From Musa acuminata AAA Group (Eukaryota; Streptophyta; Magnoliopsida; Zingiberales; Musaceae): a stretch of 64,000 nt of DNA. Shown piece after piece: positions 1 to 11,840 of this stretch; position 1 is the first letter of the stretch, and every line of letters begins with the position of its first letter. The notes beneath the pieces were generated by a model. That model did no database searches. It was not told where the DNA came from and worked only from the letters and a program-made list of their open reading frames with translations. The stretch is taken from positions 18,356,501 to 18,420,500 of the forward strand of contig NC_088359.1 in assembly GCF_036884655.1 (NCBI RefSeq). The letters are read 5' to 3'. The position numbers were made by a program, and so were the translations under genes.

Positions 1-510
1 AGGATGCCATAAGACCCATATTCTACCAAAAGTTTCATTTGAGTCATTGGTAAACAGTTCGGCGTCTGGCCATATTAAATTCTTTTGAGCTTGAACGCGC
101 GATTGTTTAATTTTCGTTTCCACTAGAATAATAATATCACATGCGGCAGACTTGATTATTCTGTTGACCTCCTAACATTTCTCAGTCTTATCAAGTCCAC
201 GAACATTCCAGCATGTTATCTTCATCAGTAATAAACAAATGAAAAAGGTGGTAAGGTATTCATCCTACGACTTTAGATGGACTGTACCATCCTTTTTCTT
301 ATCCTTTGGTTTTGTATTTTCCTCCCGCACAATATCCTTACCTTTTATAGCTTTATTCCTATATTTATCCACTTCATCTACAGCTTGCAGATGTTTAAAC
401 TTTAAAATACCTTGAATCATGTGGTCTTGATTGGTAGGGTTTATTGAAGCATGATAAGATTGTTGCGGCATAACATCCTGGTTAGTACTAGTTGGAGCAG
501 CCTGACTAGA
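1..510 (-). pseudogene. LINE A: ORF1 C-terminal end and ORF2 endonuclease start
   Basis: The 68-codon frame 265-471 is the basic, Lys-rich C-terminus of LINE ORF1, with near-identical counterparts at 15120-15316 and 20918-21124. It stops with TAG just before the ORF2 start. Downstream on the minus strand (about 230 to 1) the endonuclease N-terminus begins with the motif ITCWNVRGL, where the Trp codon is intact; in copy B it is TAG. The reading frame is soon broken. Only about 70 endonuclease residues lie inside the window. Confidence 0.75.
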
Positions 511-514
511 GAGG

Positions 515-987
515 TGTTAGAACCCTTGCAGATTCTAAACTTGGGGTTGATCTCTATAGGGGATCGGCCTCCTTGGAACTCTATAGGGGTTCCTCCCTCC
601 AAGTTGCTGCTCAAAGGTTGTAGAAAAGATTCATCTATTGCTTATCGAAAGAGGAGGAATACATGACTATTTATAGGGCTTCTAAACCCTAACTCCTAAT
701 AGGACTCCTACTTAAAACTCTTACTTCTAACCAACTCCTAATAGGACTCCTACTCAAGACTCCTATTCCTTTACAACTCCTAATTCTTCTCTAAGAAAAA
801 ACCTCTTACATGAATGTCCCTCTCAATTAGGACTCTCCTAGCTAGAGTCCTAATAGAATGTCCTTCTCAATTAGGACTCTCCTAGCTAGAGTCCTAACAG
901 AATGTCCCTCTCAATTAGGACTCTCCTAGCTAGAGTCCTAACAGAATGTCCCTCTCAATTAGGACTCTCCTAGCTAGAGTCCTAACA
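515..987 (-). repeat. 3' LTR of gypsy E1
   Basis: 473 bp, bounded by TGTTAGAACCC (plus-strand left end) and CCTAACA. The plus-strand TATTTATA at 668-675 is TATAAATA on the element strand, a plausible TATA box. The right end (830-987) holds four imperfect copies of a ~43-bp unit, each ending GAGTCCTAACA or near it, so the U3 end of the LTR is a small tandem array. Confidence 0.9.
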
Positions 988-1003
988 GACCCGCCCTCTT
1001 CAA
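988..1003 (-). promoter_or_regulatory. Polypurine tract of gypsy E1
   Basis: Read on the minus strand, the bases abutting the 3' LTR are GAAGAGGGCGGGTC, a purine-rich run in the position expected for the plus-strand primer. The same tract adjoins the LTRs at 29797, 30653 and 44943. Confidence 0.6.
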
Positions 1004-1016
1004 ATCAGCCTTGTCA

Positions 1017-2300
1017 TCAAGGCTGAGATTCCATTAACTCAGGGAACCGGGTCTTCAGCTCCTCATATGGTTCCCATATGGCGTCTTCAAGTGGTAGATT
1101 ATTCCAATGCACTAGTACTTCAGTAGAGGGATGTCGGCGACGCATCACGATCCTGCGATCGAGGATGGCTTGTGGTTGGGCTTCAATAACTCCATCCTCA
1201 GTTGTGTTGGGCAGTTGTATTTGGGGTGACTCGTGTTCTCCCAACTTGGGCTTTAGGCATGATACGTGGAAGACAGGGTGAATTTTCGCATCCTCAAGTA
1301 ATTTAAGTCTGTATGCCATGGCTCCAATACGCTCTGTGATCTGATAGGGCCCATAAAAATGTGGGGATAGCTTCATGGAGGCTCGAGTATTGATAGAGAG
1401 TTGCTTGTATGGTTGTAGGCGAAGATAAACCCAATCTCCCACTGAAAATTCACTTTCACTTCGTCGTGTGTCGGCTTGCTACTTCATTCTAGCTTGAGCG
1501 GTAGAGAGATTATCTTTTAACAGTTGTAAGAGTTTGTCCCTATCAATCAATTCTTGGTCAACCTGATCTACCTTGGCCGAGCCAATTACATACTTTGGAA
1601 TCACAAGTGCTGGTCGACCATACAATGCTTCATAAGGGGCACATTTTGTAGATGAATGATATGTAGTATTATACCACCATTCGGCCCAGGAAAGCCATTT
1701 CGCCCACTCTTTTGGTCGGTCACTATTGAAACACCGGAGGTACGTCTCTAAGCACCTATTTACCACCTCTGTTTGGCCGTCAGTTTGTGGATGATACGCT
1801 GTGCTCATCTTGAGTTTGGTGCCTTGTAACTGAAATAACTCGGTCCAAAATTTACTAGTGAAGATCCTGTCATGATCACTTACGATGGACCTTGGCATCC
1901 CATGCAGTTTAACAATATTTTCTATGAAAATCTGGGCAATACTAGCAGTAGTGTAGGGATTTCTCACAGCACAAAAATGAGCATATTTCGTAAGTCGATC
2001 AACCACCACGAGAATCATGCTTTTACCTTTCGAAGATGGCAACCCTTCAATGAAGTCCATGGAGATGTCAGTCCACACTGAGTCTGGTATGGGTAGTGGT
2101 TGTAGCTTCCCTGGATTTGCCACAGTTTCACCCTTGTGCTGTTGACATACATCACATTATGCCACATATTCAGCAATAATTTTTTTCATCCCTCTCCAAT
2201 AAAAATTTTGCTTCACTCTTTTGTAGGTTCTTAGGAATCCAGAGTGCCCTGCTGAAGGTATGGAGTGTATTTCATGCAAGATGATTGCGATGCAAGGGGA
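1017..2300 (-). pseudogene. pol: gypsy E1 integrase with GPY/F module and chromodomain
   Basis: On the minus strand from about 2290: a zinc-binding region (GHSGFLRTYKRV ... CDVCQQHKG), then the catalytic core with D in MDFIEGLPSS, D in IVSDHDRIFTSKFW and E in DGQTEVVNR, then the GPY/F module (HFYGPYQITERIG) and a C-terminal chromodomain (EVLVHWNNLPLEDAIWEPY). Integrase inserts the cDNA; the chromodomain in chromoviruses steers integration to chromatin. Breaks: TAA replaces a Gln codon before CDVCQQ, and TAG follows QARMK between core and GPY/F. The second stop is also present in E3. The conserved SDRD is SDHD here. Confidence 0.88.
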
Positions 2301-3780
2301 GTCAGGTATAAGCACAATGCGACCTTTGTAGCGTAGATCCCTCGAATCCCAGGTGTAGTGGGCTATTGCACTTGGATCCTCCTCCAATTTTTTTATGATC
2401 TTGCTGATCTCTGGATCCTTCTTCCATTCTTCCCTAATGTCCTCGAGGAGACCGGTGGTAGGAAGGGAGATGGCTGAAACCTTAACTTGTTCATGTAGCC
2501 GTGAGAGTGCATCTGCAACAACGTTTTCTTTCCCCTTTTTGTAAATAATTTCATAATCAAATCCAAGAAGTTTGGTTACCCATTTTTGCTGCTCAGGGGA
2601 TGATATCTTTTGCTCCAAAAAGTACTTGAGGCTTTTATGGTCAGTTTTAATTTGAAATCGCCGGCTGATCAAGTAGGGTCTCCACCTCGTTACTGCGTGT
2701 ACAATGGCAAGCATCTCCTTATCATATACTGACATGTTTTGATGGGAGAGAGATAATGCCTTGCTAGTGTATGCGAGTGGTCGACCATTTTGAATGAGAA
2801 CGGCTCCAATTCCGACTCCAAATGCATCGGCCTCAATGATGAAGGGTCTATTGAAATCTGGTAGCGCAAGCACCGGCGTCGTTGTCATGGCTGCTTTAAG
2901 TTTGTCGAAGGCAGTACAGGCTTTGTCCGACCATTGGAAAGCATCTTTTTTCAGTAAAGAAGTGAGTGGTGCACTGATCTTCCCATAGTCCTTAACAAAT
3001 TTTCGGTAGTAGCCCGTTAGTCCAAGGAACCCCCGCAGTAATTTCACGTTTATAGGTTTCGGCCAGCCTTGCATTGCCTCAATTTTTGTTGGGTCTACCG
3101 CCACTCCTTCTTCTGATATTATATGCCCAAGGTACTCTACTTTTTGCTAGAGAAAGCTGCACTTTGGTTGCTTAACAAAAAGAGTATTCTCCCGAAGGAT
3201 CGTCAAAACAATCCGTAAATGCTGAAAGTGAGTCTCAAGAGAAGGGCTGTAAATGAGAATATCATCGAAAAATACCAGCACAAATTTACGAAGAAAGCTC
3301 TGAAAAATATCGTTCATGAGACTTTGAAAGGTTCAAGGAGCATTAGTGAGTCCAAAAGGCATTACCAAAAATTCATAATGGCCATCATGTGTGCGAAATG
3401 TAGTTTTTGGAATATCATCGTCACATACCCGAATTTGGTGGTAACCGGATCGAAGGTACAACTTCGTGAAGACTCGAGCTCCTTTCAATTCATCAAGAAG
3501 TTCATCCACCACTGGTATTGGGTACTTGTCCTTGACGGTGATGCCATTTAAAGCTCGGTAGTCGATGCACATCCGCCAAGTTCCGTCCATCTTGCGTACA
3601 AGTAGCACCGGTGAGGAATAGGGGCTGCAACTTGGCCGAATCACCCCTGTTTCAAGCATCTCCTTTATGATCTTTTCGATTTCATCTTTCTGGAGATGAG
3701 GATATCGGTATGGTCGAGTGTTCGCTGGTGGCTTGCCCGGAAGGATTGGAATTCGATGGTCATGTTGCCGAGAAGGAGGA
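2301..3780 (-). pseudogene. pol: gypsy E1 reverse transcriptase and RNase H
   Basis: Minus strand. RT signs are [20 protein letters not shown], a GYHQIRV segment and MPFGLTNAP around 3330-3600. The YxDD-bearing part (3105-3330) lies in a stretch broken by a TAG in CSFL-QKVEYLG. RT thumb/connection and RNase H follow, with [20 protein letters not shown], the tether ADAFGVGIGAVL, YDKEMLAIVHAV and TDHKSLKYFLEQK, ending at ENVVADALSRL near 2510. The RNase H Asp of the usual ADASG is kept but Ser is Phe. Inactive by nonsense mutation. Confidence 0.88.
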
Positions 3781-4463
3781 AGACCGCGCGGTTCAGCAAA
3801 TATTTCGGCAAATTCAGTAAGCAATTGGGCAAGATTTTGATCTTCAATTTCTATTTTCTTCTCCTCTGATTGCTGCTGGAGGTACATCAAAAAGCCATCA
3901 TTTACCTTGTGTAAAACTTTCTCCATTCGTTGGGTCGAAACAGTGGTAACGTTGCTTCCGCGCTTCCCGCGTAGGATGATATGTTTGCCCTTACAGTAGA
4001 ATTTCATAATTAATTTAGAAAAGTTCCAAGAGACATCACCTAGTGAAGTCAGCCATTCTATACCAAGCACTGCCTCATAGTCATCGATTGGTAGGAGAAA
4101 GAAATCAGTGATAATTACTTGGTCTTGTAGTAATAGTTTCACCTACGGACATCTTTGGTCATACTTTAGGATTCTGCCGTCGGCAACCTTTACATCGAAC
4201 TTGCTGCAACCTTCAATATGCAGTGCCATCCAAGCAGCAACCTTACTATTCAGGAAGTTATTAGTGCTACCCGTGTCGATGAGTACAATGATCGGTTGTT
4301 GTTTGAGAAGGCCTCCAATTTTCATCGTTTGCGGATTTGAGTAGCCGGTTAGTGCGTGTACCGTAATGTCGGTCGGCTGTGACTCTTCTTCCATATCTTC
4401 TTCTTCATGTTCAAGGCTCTCTTCTAGATGTTCAATGACCTCTTCTTCTACTGGTCCAATCAT
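3781..4463 (-). pseudogene. pol: gypsy E1 retropepsin-type protease
   Basis: The aspartic protease signature LIDTGSTNNFLNS is encoded on the minus strand, with DTGS at 4266-4277. The flap side continues after a TAG (CAG to TAG) near 4142. [18 protein letters not shown] follows, the usual C-terminal half of plant gypsy proteases. It would process the Gag-Pol polyprotein. Confidence 0.82.
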
Positions 4464-5396
4464 AAGAAGTCTACCTTTTTTACAGCGATGCTCGCGGCTC
4501 CACGGCTCGTCGCAATGCCAATATAACCCCTTCGCAGATCGCTCCCGAAGTTCTTCTCTTGTTAACCTTTTCGGTGCAGGGACTCGGTTGATAGTAGGGG
4601 GGGCTGAGGGCTTTAGTATTGTAGGTCATGGAGTGATCCTAGTCCTCCGGGCTTCATGGTTCAATCGCTCTTCTTGAAGTCGTGCGAAAGAGATGGCTGC
4701 CATAAGCGTGTATGGTTGTCGCGCCTTAACTTCTCCCCGGATCTCCAGCTTTAAGCCCTCAATAAAGGTCCCCAATAGTTATTTTTCAGACCAATCACGA
4801 GTTTGATTAGATAATCTTTCAAACCTAGTTTGGTACTCCTGAATGGTGGAGGTTTGTCGGATCTTTGCTAGTTGTCCGTCAATGTTCTCGTAATAAGTTG
4901 GTCCGAAGCGGATCAGTAGTCCTTCTTTGAATTGTCGCCATGAAAGGGCTCCATAAGTGTGTTCAAACTAGTCAAACCTTTGTATGGCATCCCCTTCAAG
5001 ATGTATAGCTGCAATTTCCACCATGGATGCATCCGCAGTTTTATGGTAACGAAAATATCGCTCCGCGCGCGAGATCCAACCAATTGGGTCTCCTTCTTCC
5101 CATCTAGGGAAGTCCACTCTCATGCACGAATAGTTGGGGTCGGTCATAGAACCTCCCCTCCCTTGGAAGTCATCTCTTTGGGCATGATTTAATTGATTAG
5201 AGCTCTCTCCTTGATGTGATTTCTTCGGGCTTGGTGGTCGGCCCAAACCGAATTCGGTAAGGAGAGTCCGAATCTTATCCTCCATTCGTGCCTCAAAGGC
5301 TTCAAATTTAGCATTGATTGCCTCCTCAGATGCCATAGTATATGACTCCAAATCTGTGATGTTAAGATCTCTCTTTTGTTGACGGGTTAAAGGCAT
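4464..5396 (-). pseudogene. gag: gypsy E1 gag
   Basis: Starts at the Met at 5396 (MPLTRQQKRDLNITDLESY), an acidic/basic N-terminus followed by the retrotransposon gag domain (VDFPRWEEGDPIGWISRAER). The start is shared with 50537 and 54610. A Trp codon is TAG near 4967, a Gln codon is TAA near 4778, and a CCHC-like segment (W-C-D-E-P-W-S-H/R-E-H-R-C) lies near 4490-4530. The TAA near 4778 sits at the codon that is also a stop in E2 and E5. Gag would form the cytoplasmic particle. Confidence 0.82.
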
Positions 5397-5917
5397 GTAT
5401 AGGTTTGATAGAAATCAGTGAAAGTTTGCTGCAGAATTGTGTTGTCTTGTAAGAGCAGAATTAACGTCGAAGAAACAGCAGTTTCTCGACGAAATATCCA
5501 CAAAAATTTGAGAGATTTAAGGAGGGAATTGATAGCAATATCTCAGTTTATATGACAGCAAGGATGTCCAATTTAATCAAGAAAATTTCGGCAGTAACAG
5601 CAAGAAAATTGGTGTAAGTTGCGATAGCAGAATTCTCGTCGAAAAATTTCAGCAACTTACGATGAAATTTGCAGCAATATAGGAACGAATTTTTTTTTTT
5701 TTTTGGATTTTCAAATAGGGATAACTAAATTGCAGCAACAGTAAGGTAGGAAACCAGAACCTGTTGTAATTCACAGGGAGATCAAGGGATGATCTGCGGT
5801 GGTGGAGATGACGGTGGAATTTTGCGACGATATTTTAAGCAATTGTGGGAATTGCTTTGGGCGGTTGTGGAGGGTTGATGGATGGCAGTGGAAGGGCAGC
5901 GAGATGCCAAGAATGCT
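5397..5917 (-). other. Leader (5' UTR) of gypsy E1
   Basis: Untranslated leader between the primer site and gag. It contains a T-run near 5690-5704 and no open frame. It is about 520 bp here but about 1.3 kb in E2 and E5, which carry an extra ~180-bp repeat. Confidence 0.7.
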
Positions 5918-5929
5918 GCTCTGATACCA
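5918..5929 (-). promoter_or_regulatory. Primer-binding site of gypsy E1
   Basis: The plus strand reads GCTCTGATACCA, i.e. TGGTATCAGAGC on the element strand, complementary to the 3' end of plant initiator-Met tRNA. Two bases separate it from the 5' LTR. Confidence 0.9.
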
Positions 5930-5931
5930 GG

Positions 5932-6404
5932 TGTTAGAACCCTTGCAGATTCTAAACTTGGGGTTGATCTCTATAGGGGATCGGCCTCCTTGGAACTCTA
6001 TAGGGGTTCCTCTCTCCAAGTTGCTGCTCAAAGGCTGCAGAAAAGATTCATCTATTGCTTATCAAAAGAGGAGGAATACATGACTATTTATAGGGCTTCT
6101 AAACCCTAACTCGTAATAGGACTCCTACTTAAAACTCTTACTTCTAACCAACTCCTAATAGGACTCCTACTCAAGACTCCTATTCCCTTACAACTCCTAA
6201 TTCTTCTCTAAGAAAAAACCTCTTACATGAATGTCCCTCTCAATTAGGACTCTCCTAGCTAGAGTCCTAACAGAATGTCCTTCTCAATTAGGACTATCCT
6301 AGCTAGAGTCCTAACATAATGTCCCTCTCAATTAGGACTCTCCTAGCTAGAGTCCTAACAGAATGTCCCTCTCAATTAGGACACTCCTAGCAAGAGTCCA
6401 AACA
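5932..6404 (-). repeat. 5' LTR of gypsy E1
   Basis: 473 bp, the same length as the partner LTR, with about a dozen substitutions including three in the last 25 bases (the end reads CCAAACA instead of CCTAACA). The TATAAATA box on the element strand lies near 6085. The ~43-bp terminal unit is present in four copies. Confidence 0.9.
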
Positions 6405-6409
6405 AGAGG

Positions 6410-7700
6410 TTTGTTGGGGCATGAGTTTGTTGAGACAGAATATCCTTGTTGGCGATGTTTGTTGCGGCTTGAGTTTGTTGAGGAAGAATATCCTTATTGG
6501 CGAGATTTGTTTGGGCTTGAGTTCGTTGAGCTATTGTGGATGGACCCGAAGATATTGGAAGAGATGAAGTTCCTGACTTATGCTTCTCTTGTCCACTAGT
6601 ACCATGGGAAACTTCTGTTGTGGAAGTCTCAAACATTATAGGAAGAGGTAAAGTTTTGGATTTGTCCTTCGGTGCTGTCCATGCGAGTCGGAATGCTCAA
6701 TAGTCTTTATCACCATCGGTGTTACTGCCATTAGAGAAGACTCGCTTTGTTGCTGAGGCGCTTGACGTGGTCGATAGACCTTTGTGATCGGTTTTGGAGT
6801 TTGCTGACAAGCTCCATTTGCATGACCAAAAGATAAGCAATGCTGACATCGTTGTGGCTTCCAGAAATATGAGACATGTACCTTCCGAGTGTTCCCGTCA
6901 AGATCACGATAGAAAACCTCATTTGGAAGATCTTCGTCGGAAGAAACCAGTACACATGCTCATGCAAATGCTAATCTCGTCTGAGCTGCTGTTGCTTTGT
7001 CGATGTAGAGTGGCTGTCCTAGAGTGCTGCAAAACTTTGCAATTAAACGTCGACTCCAAAGATGTAGAGGAAGACCTTGAAAGGATACCCATAATGGAAT
7101 AGACTGTAAGCTATCTAACTTCAAACGGACATCAGGAGACTAGCATCGTAGAATCTTTGGATGGCCGTGAATAGTCCAGAATCCTTCAAGGACCCGTTGC
7201 AAATCTTCTTCAGAGTATAGATTGCAAACAAAGAATCCGTTCTCCAACATATGAAGATCAAATGAAGATATTCCCCATCGAGTTTTGATAAATGAGGATA
7301 GTGGGAAATAAGATGTTTTGAGACCTACTACATAGCCAACAATCGCCATAGACCATGTTTCAATAAGCTCTGCTGAATCAACAGTCTCGTATACAGCAAT
7401 CTTCTTATCAGCCTGAACTTCTGGAGTAAAGAATTCCAAGCTTAGATCTGGACTTCCAACTCGAGCCTTGAAGAGGCTAGTCCACGGCTAAGGGTCACTG
7501 GAAATGAGAGCAGGTTGCCGCGATCTAGAGCGCGACCTACTTCGATGCTGCTTCGTCGAAGGAGTTTCTCTCTGGAGAGGATATGGTGGAGGAGCAGATT
7601 TAGGGATAACGGTAGGGAGTCTTTCCATCGTATCAACCCTCCCGCCACCATCGCCAGCCCTAGGGGCCATCGCTGCCATGTTTGATCCCTCTTCTGGTCG
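6410..7700 (-). pseudogene. LINE A ORF1 (gag-like, DUF4283 type)
   Basis: Starts near 7679 on the minus strand with an Ala/Pro-rich N-terminus and an Arg/Ser stretch (7500-7570). An EFFTPEVQADKK block and a domain resembling plant LINE DUF4283 follow (7140-7439). A CCHC knuckle CQHCLSFGHANGAC lies near 6825-6866. The C-terminal part (6410-6636) is Gln/Thr-rich repeats of the form QTQA-TN-ANKDIL. ORF1 proteins bind LINE RNA. Frames are shifted and broken several times. Confidence 0.75.
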
Positions 7701-7723
7701 CCGCTACAGAATCGTCACCATAG

Positions 7724-8169
7724 TGTCACGGACTTAGCTGGTTTTGCCTAAGTCGTGCGGCACCCTTGCATGTCCGTCCGCAAAGGTCAGCCTCCCCGAA
7801 GCCTTCCATTGTCCCTTAGGACCAACAAAAGAGAGAACGGGTTAGAGAGATCGCCTCAATCGGGATCCACAAGCAAACATCTCCGAAAAACACTTCATAG
7901 ACAATGCAAATTACAAACATACTTTACAAGCTCTGAACAGTGGCACAATAAAGGGTAAAATGGTCCATTATAGACCGAAAAGCTCTCGCACGTGTCCACA
8001 TGACACAACCTTTATTTACAAGCCTAAAGAGGCCACCAACCCAACTAAAATGGGACTATTATGCCTTCGGCCGCCTCTCTACATGTTGTCCAAGGCATGA
8101 ACATGCCAAAAGACACGGACATATATAAGCATTACATCAAACACCCTGTTTCGAAGTTTGTCCGTGACA
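7724..8169 (-). repeat. 3' LTR of the coding-free element
   Basis: 446 bp, TGTCACGG to CCGTGACA. It is followed on the plus strand by TTCTCCCCC, the complement of a GGGGGAGAA purine tract. A TATATATG run lies near 8120 on the element strand. Confidence 0.9.
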
Positions 8170-8187
8170 TTCTCCCCCACTTATTCC
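8170..8187 (-). promoter_or_regulatory. Polypurine tract of the coding-free element
   Basis: On the minus strand AAGTGGGGGAGAA directly abuts the 3' LTR. Confidence 0.75.
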
Positions 8188-11100
8188 TTCGACGTCCTCG
8201 TCGAAGCCTTTGTGAACACTGCAACTCTTCGCCTTTGCTGAGTCTTCAATCTTCCGCTCCAGCTGCAATGCGCCTCCTGGCTCCCAGCTGCTCTCCGCTG
8301 CTGTTTTGAGTAGTCGAACCTTTGATCCGCCATGCTGCTTCAACTCACCAATGACTCCGACTCTGGTGTGGGGTTGGCTGAGTTGTGTTGATCCTCGTTG
8401 ATTCCTGCGGATCCACCAAATGAAGGAAAAGACCATCCTTACTGCGCCAGTCTCTAAAAAATTCCACATGCTGCTTGAACTGGGTGGATGCTTGTTGGAG
8501 CTTTAACGAGCATCGCCTCACAAACTTCTGAAGTTTTGGGTCCTTCCTCCACAAAATCTGCTCATTGTCTCTTCTTTCAGTTAGTTGTCACATCCAAGTA
8601 GGTTCGCATCACTTCCGCTTTCGATTGGCATTTCGTTGGGAAATGAAGCGGACAATCTACTCTTAGTAGCACTGATCACCGTTGGTGAGGATTTGACAAC
8701 TATTATCTTCCATTATCTTCGAAGGGTCTTTGAACTTATGCAGAGCTCCTCTGCTGGATAGATAAGAGAATTGGGGTACTCGGTTTCGCCCATTCTCTTA
8801 AGAGTTGAGAAGGCAAAGGTTACTTGACTTCGCCCGCCTCCTCGAGGTTTTACTTCATGCATCGAGCTGGTTACTAGCCGTCGCCTGCTCTTTGCTCACA
8901 CTTCTGAAGCACTTGAAGTGTTTGCACTCCTTGCGTTGAGTTAGCTACTATGATTCACCTTCTCAATGCCATCGAACTTCTGGAATGCGGGAAGTTTTCA
9001 CCCCAACTTGGAGTAATTCTCTGATAGATGAGGTCGCCTCTGGGATTGTACCGTCTTCTCCATCAACCCTGCCGCCTACTCCACTGAGTAGCAAAGGTAC
9101 AGTACCGCATACTGCCTGCTTCGTTCCTTGGTTGTGCACTCTTGCATGACCCGAAGTCCTTCACTTACGGCTATCTTGATGAGAAACTTGTTGACACCGG
9201 TCTTACGAAGTTTCTTGGCATTTGCCCTTCAGCCTTGTCTCGGTACTTGGAGATTGCCTATGCATGCTCCACCTCCTCGGCCCCTTTCACGACCAAGCGC
9301 TCTCCCTCCATGAGAGCAAGGGATCAATGACTTTCACGGAAGTCCCGCCTCTGCGGTACCATGGCGCTGCCATGCCCATGGCCCTACTATCTGTCTCCTC
9401 GCATCTGCATCCCTTTTCTTCACGATCAGTAGGTATGTCTCCGTAGCACTCCTTTGAGTCCACCTCCATTATGACTGATGCTTGATTTTGGGTAGCTAAG
9501 TCCCTCTGGACTCGTCGTCGCTTCCTCGCCCCTTTCGACCCCCTGCTTCAACACCTCTGTGTTCTCCAAGCAATCCGTTTGGTCGATGGAAAGACAGACT
9601 GCAACTCTCATGCATGGCCTCTGCCATCACATTGTAGGGTTTGCACCGATTATGTTCTCCTTAGCTTCCTTGGTAGCAACGTTCGCTTACCCAACCTTGT
9701 CCTCTGACTTGTCGGGCTCCCTTAAGCGAATATGAGCTCTGGAGCAGTCCAACTCTCCAACTGCTTCGATCATACCTCTGCATGATCAAGTTCCTCCCAT
9801 GGAACTCACTGGTACTTGCATTCGAACTTTTCCCTTGGTGGAACCCAGCCCCCATATGCTGATGACCAAGGTTTTCATCCGATGCAAAATTCGATGCATG
9901 CACGGAAGACCCGCCTATGCGGTACCATGGCCTTCACTCCTTGAATCCATAGCCCTTCTTGCCGTCGTGTTGTTCACCGAAGTGGAGCTCCTAGTAGCTC
10001 CCGATCATACCTCCATATGATCTAGTCCCTCCTGGGACTGTCGTGTGTATCGCATTGCCACGAACTGTTCCACCACGATCCGCTGCACCATGTCGCCTCC
10101 TGGTGACATCTCCATTGCATTCTGATCCTTGTGGAATAAACTCGAATTGTGAACCCTCCATGTGTGGCCTCTGCCCATACATCGCAGGGTCTCCTCCACC
10201 TTCGATTTTGTTCGCTCCTTTGGCAATCGACCTTCATCCACCCACTCTTGGGTCACACCTAGATGAAGCACCGCTCTAGGACAGTCCGTCGCCTAGTAGC
10301 TCCCGAAGTCCACCGACTTCACTGTAATATGTGCACCATTGTCTGGATCCTAGGCCTCTGCCCCTACCCCACAATCTCCGCTGCGCACTGCTTCCTTCAT
10401 GGCAACTTGAATGGCAACACTGTGGCATATTCTTCAAGAGTACCCGCCTCTGCGTCCTCTTGCCCCGTGCTAAGGCCTTTTGAACCCAACTTCGCCTCCG
10501 CAAATTGAGTCGCCTTAGTTCCTCCATCAAATGCTCCTCCGAGATAAGGTGCATGTGCCCAGAAGCTCCCTTCATCTTTGGCACCATGCAAGATGAGTCC
10601 GCTCCATCAGAATGAAGGACCCATGGAACAACATGATCCTACTCTTGCCTCTGCAAGAGTTCATGTCCTTGACCTCTGTCTAAGGAAAGCACTGTGCCTC
10701 TACTCCACGTTCCAACTTCTATGCTGGCTCCCTTCATGCGGCTTGAGTACTTCGCCAAGTTACACCCAAGTTGCTCCGCTCCTCGTTTTCACATTGAGTT
10801 GATGGTGGCCCTCGCGCCCACCATTCCACGGGTCAGCCCTCTTTTGAGTCTGATCTCCACATCGACTCCAAGTGTGCCTTCATTTGAGTTGCTTTAGGTC
10901 GCTCCCCCACTTGATCTCGCAATGCATCCACCAATGCATTCTCTCGAGCGAGATCATGCGACGACTCCTCGCCGCTTGCTCAGTCCATCGAGCTTTGTGG
11001 AGTTGTTGTTTGTTGAGGTACTCCTCCTCAACATGTGAGGTCCGTCTCACTTGATTCTCCCTCTGGAGAGTCGGGACTTATCCCTCTTGGATAACTGTCC

Positions 11101-11820
11101 CATTGGAGCAATATCTCTCTTCGTTTCGGAGACCACCATCCCCTTGGACTACTCCGATCTGCTGAACAAACTGTGCATTGTTCTGCCTCCTGCAAACACA
11201 CTTGCTAGATTGCGACTCCCCGTCAATACAGCCCCCGCTGCACCCCTCAAGGCCTAACAACATGCTGAACTCATTGCACACTTCAGCCTCCTATGGACGT
11301 ATCCTTCACATGCCGAAGAGAAAGTTTCAATGCTCCATGGCACTGAGTTTCGGTAGCCTTGGGATGGCCACGAACATTCCATCGTCCGCATACAAGCCCA
11401 TGCATGAGTACCAAATTCTTCGAGTTAGCAATTCCCCTCACCTCTATGAGCTTTGCATAACTCTTTTAGTCGTTGAGCAACTCATTCCACCTTGGATGGT
11501 CTCATCCTTTCCCAAGCGCCTCGCTTTCCTTGAGCACCATCAAGTATAGTTGTCAACGTTGAGCCGTAGCTCAAACTCAGCAATCCCAACCTTTGTGCGC
11601 TCCACATTCTTCCAAGCTTGCCTGTTCTCGTGGTGCCTCTTGCACGAAGGGTTGGCCATTCCTCTGAATGCCAATCTCAGATGCCCGCTCCTTTGAGCGA
11701 CTCCTTTTCCCTACATCTCCATGCCCGTTTTCCCCCAAACGGTCGCGCGTGTGCTGACTGCCCTCAACGCAGTCCTGCTAGGTCCCCCACGTTTGCATGC
11801 TAAGTGTTTCTATGAGTGCT
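8188..11820 (-). other. Non-coding interior of the LARD-like element
   Basis: About 3.6 kb, C/T-rich on the plus strand. Open frames are all below about 125 codons on both strands and none resembles a retroelement domain. It holds diverged internal repeats: CGGTACCATGGC after CCCGCCT(C/A)TG at 9344 and 9911, and a GGCCTCTGCC block at 9616 and 10167. I read it as a structural or packaging RNA rather than a gene. Confidence 0.6.
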
Positions 11821-11839
11821 TGTCCCACTCTGATACCAT
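11821..11839 (-). promoter_or_regulatory. Primer-binding site of the coding-free element
   Basis: Minus strand TGGTATCAGAGTGGGACA, two bases from the 5' LTR. The first 11 bases match the initiator-Met primer site used by the gypsy and copia elements in this window. Confidence 0.85.
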
Positions 11840-11840
11840 G

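Larger units (their letters stand above)
515..6404 (-). mobile_element. Ty3/gypsy chromodomain element E1, complete with LTRs
   Basis: A 5,890-bp element inserted in LINE A ORF1, flanked by 5-bp direct repeats AGAGG (510-514 and 6405-6409). Both LTRs are 473 bp, begin TG and end CA on the element strand. The initiator-Met primer site adjoins the right LTR, so the element reads right to left. Order on the minus strand: 5' LTR, PBS, leader, gag, aspartic protease, RT, RNase H, integrase with GPY/F and chromodomain, purine tract, 3' LTR. This order and the chromodomain place it among plant chromoviruses; I do not resolve the lineage. LTRs differ at about a dozen sites. Coding is broken by at least six nonsense codons. 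Confidence 0.93.

Noticed and set aside
5882..6109. Recurrent 75-codon frame (VRTLADSKLGVDLFRGSAS) at 5882, 30120, 44455, 51021, 52109 and 55833
   Set aside because: It is the antisense strand of the gypsy LTR and leader. Its recurrence only reflects repeated LTRs.
8061..11803. Many 60-125-codon frames on both strands as small genes
   Set aside because: They lie in the interior of the coding-free LTR element, overlap on both strands and show no known domain.
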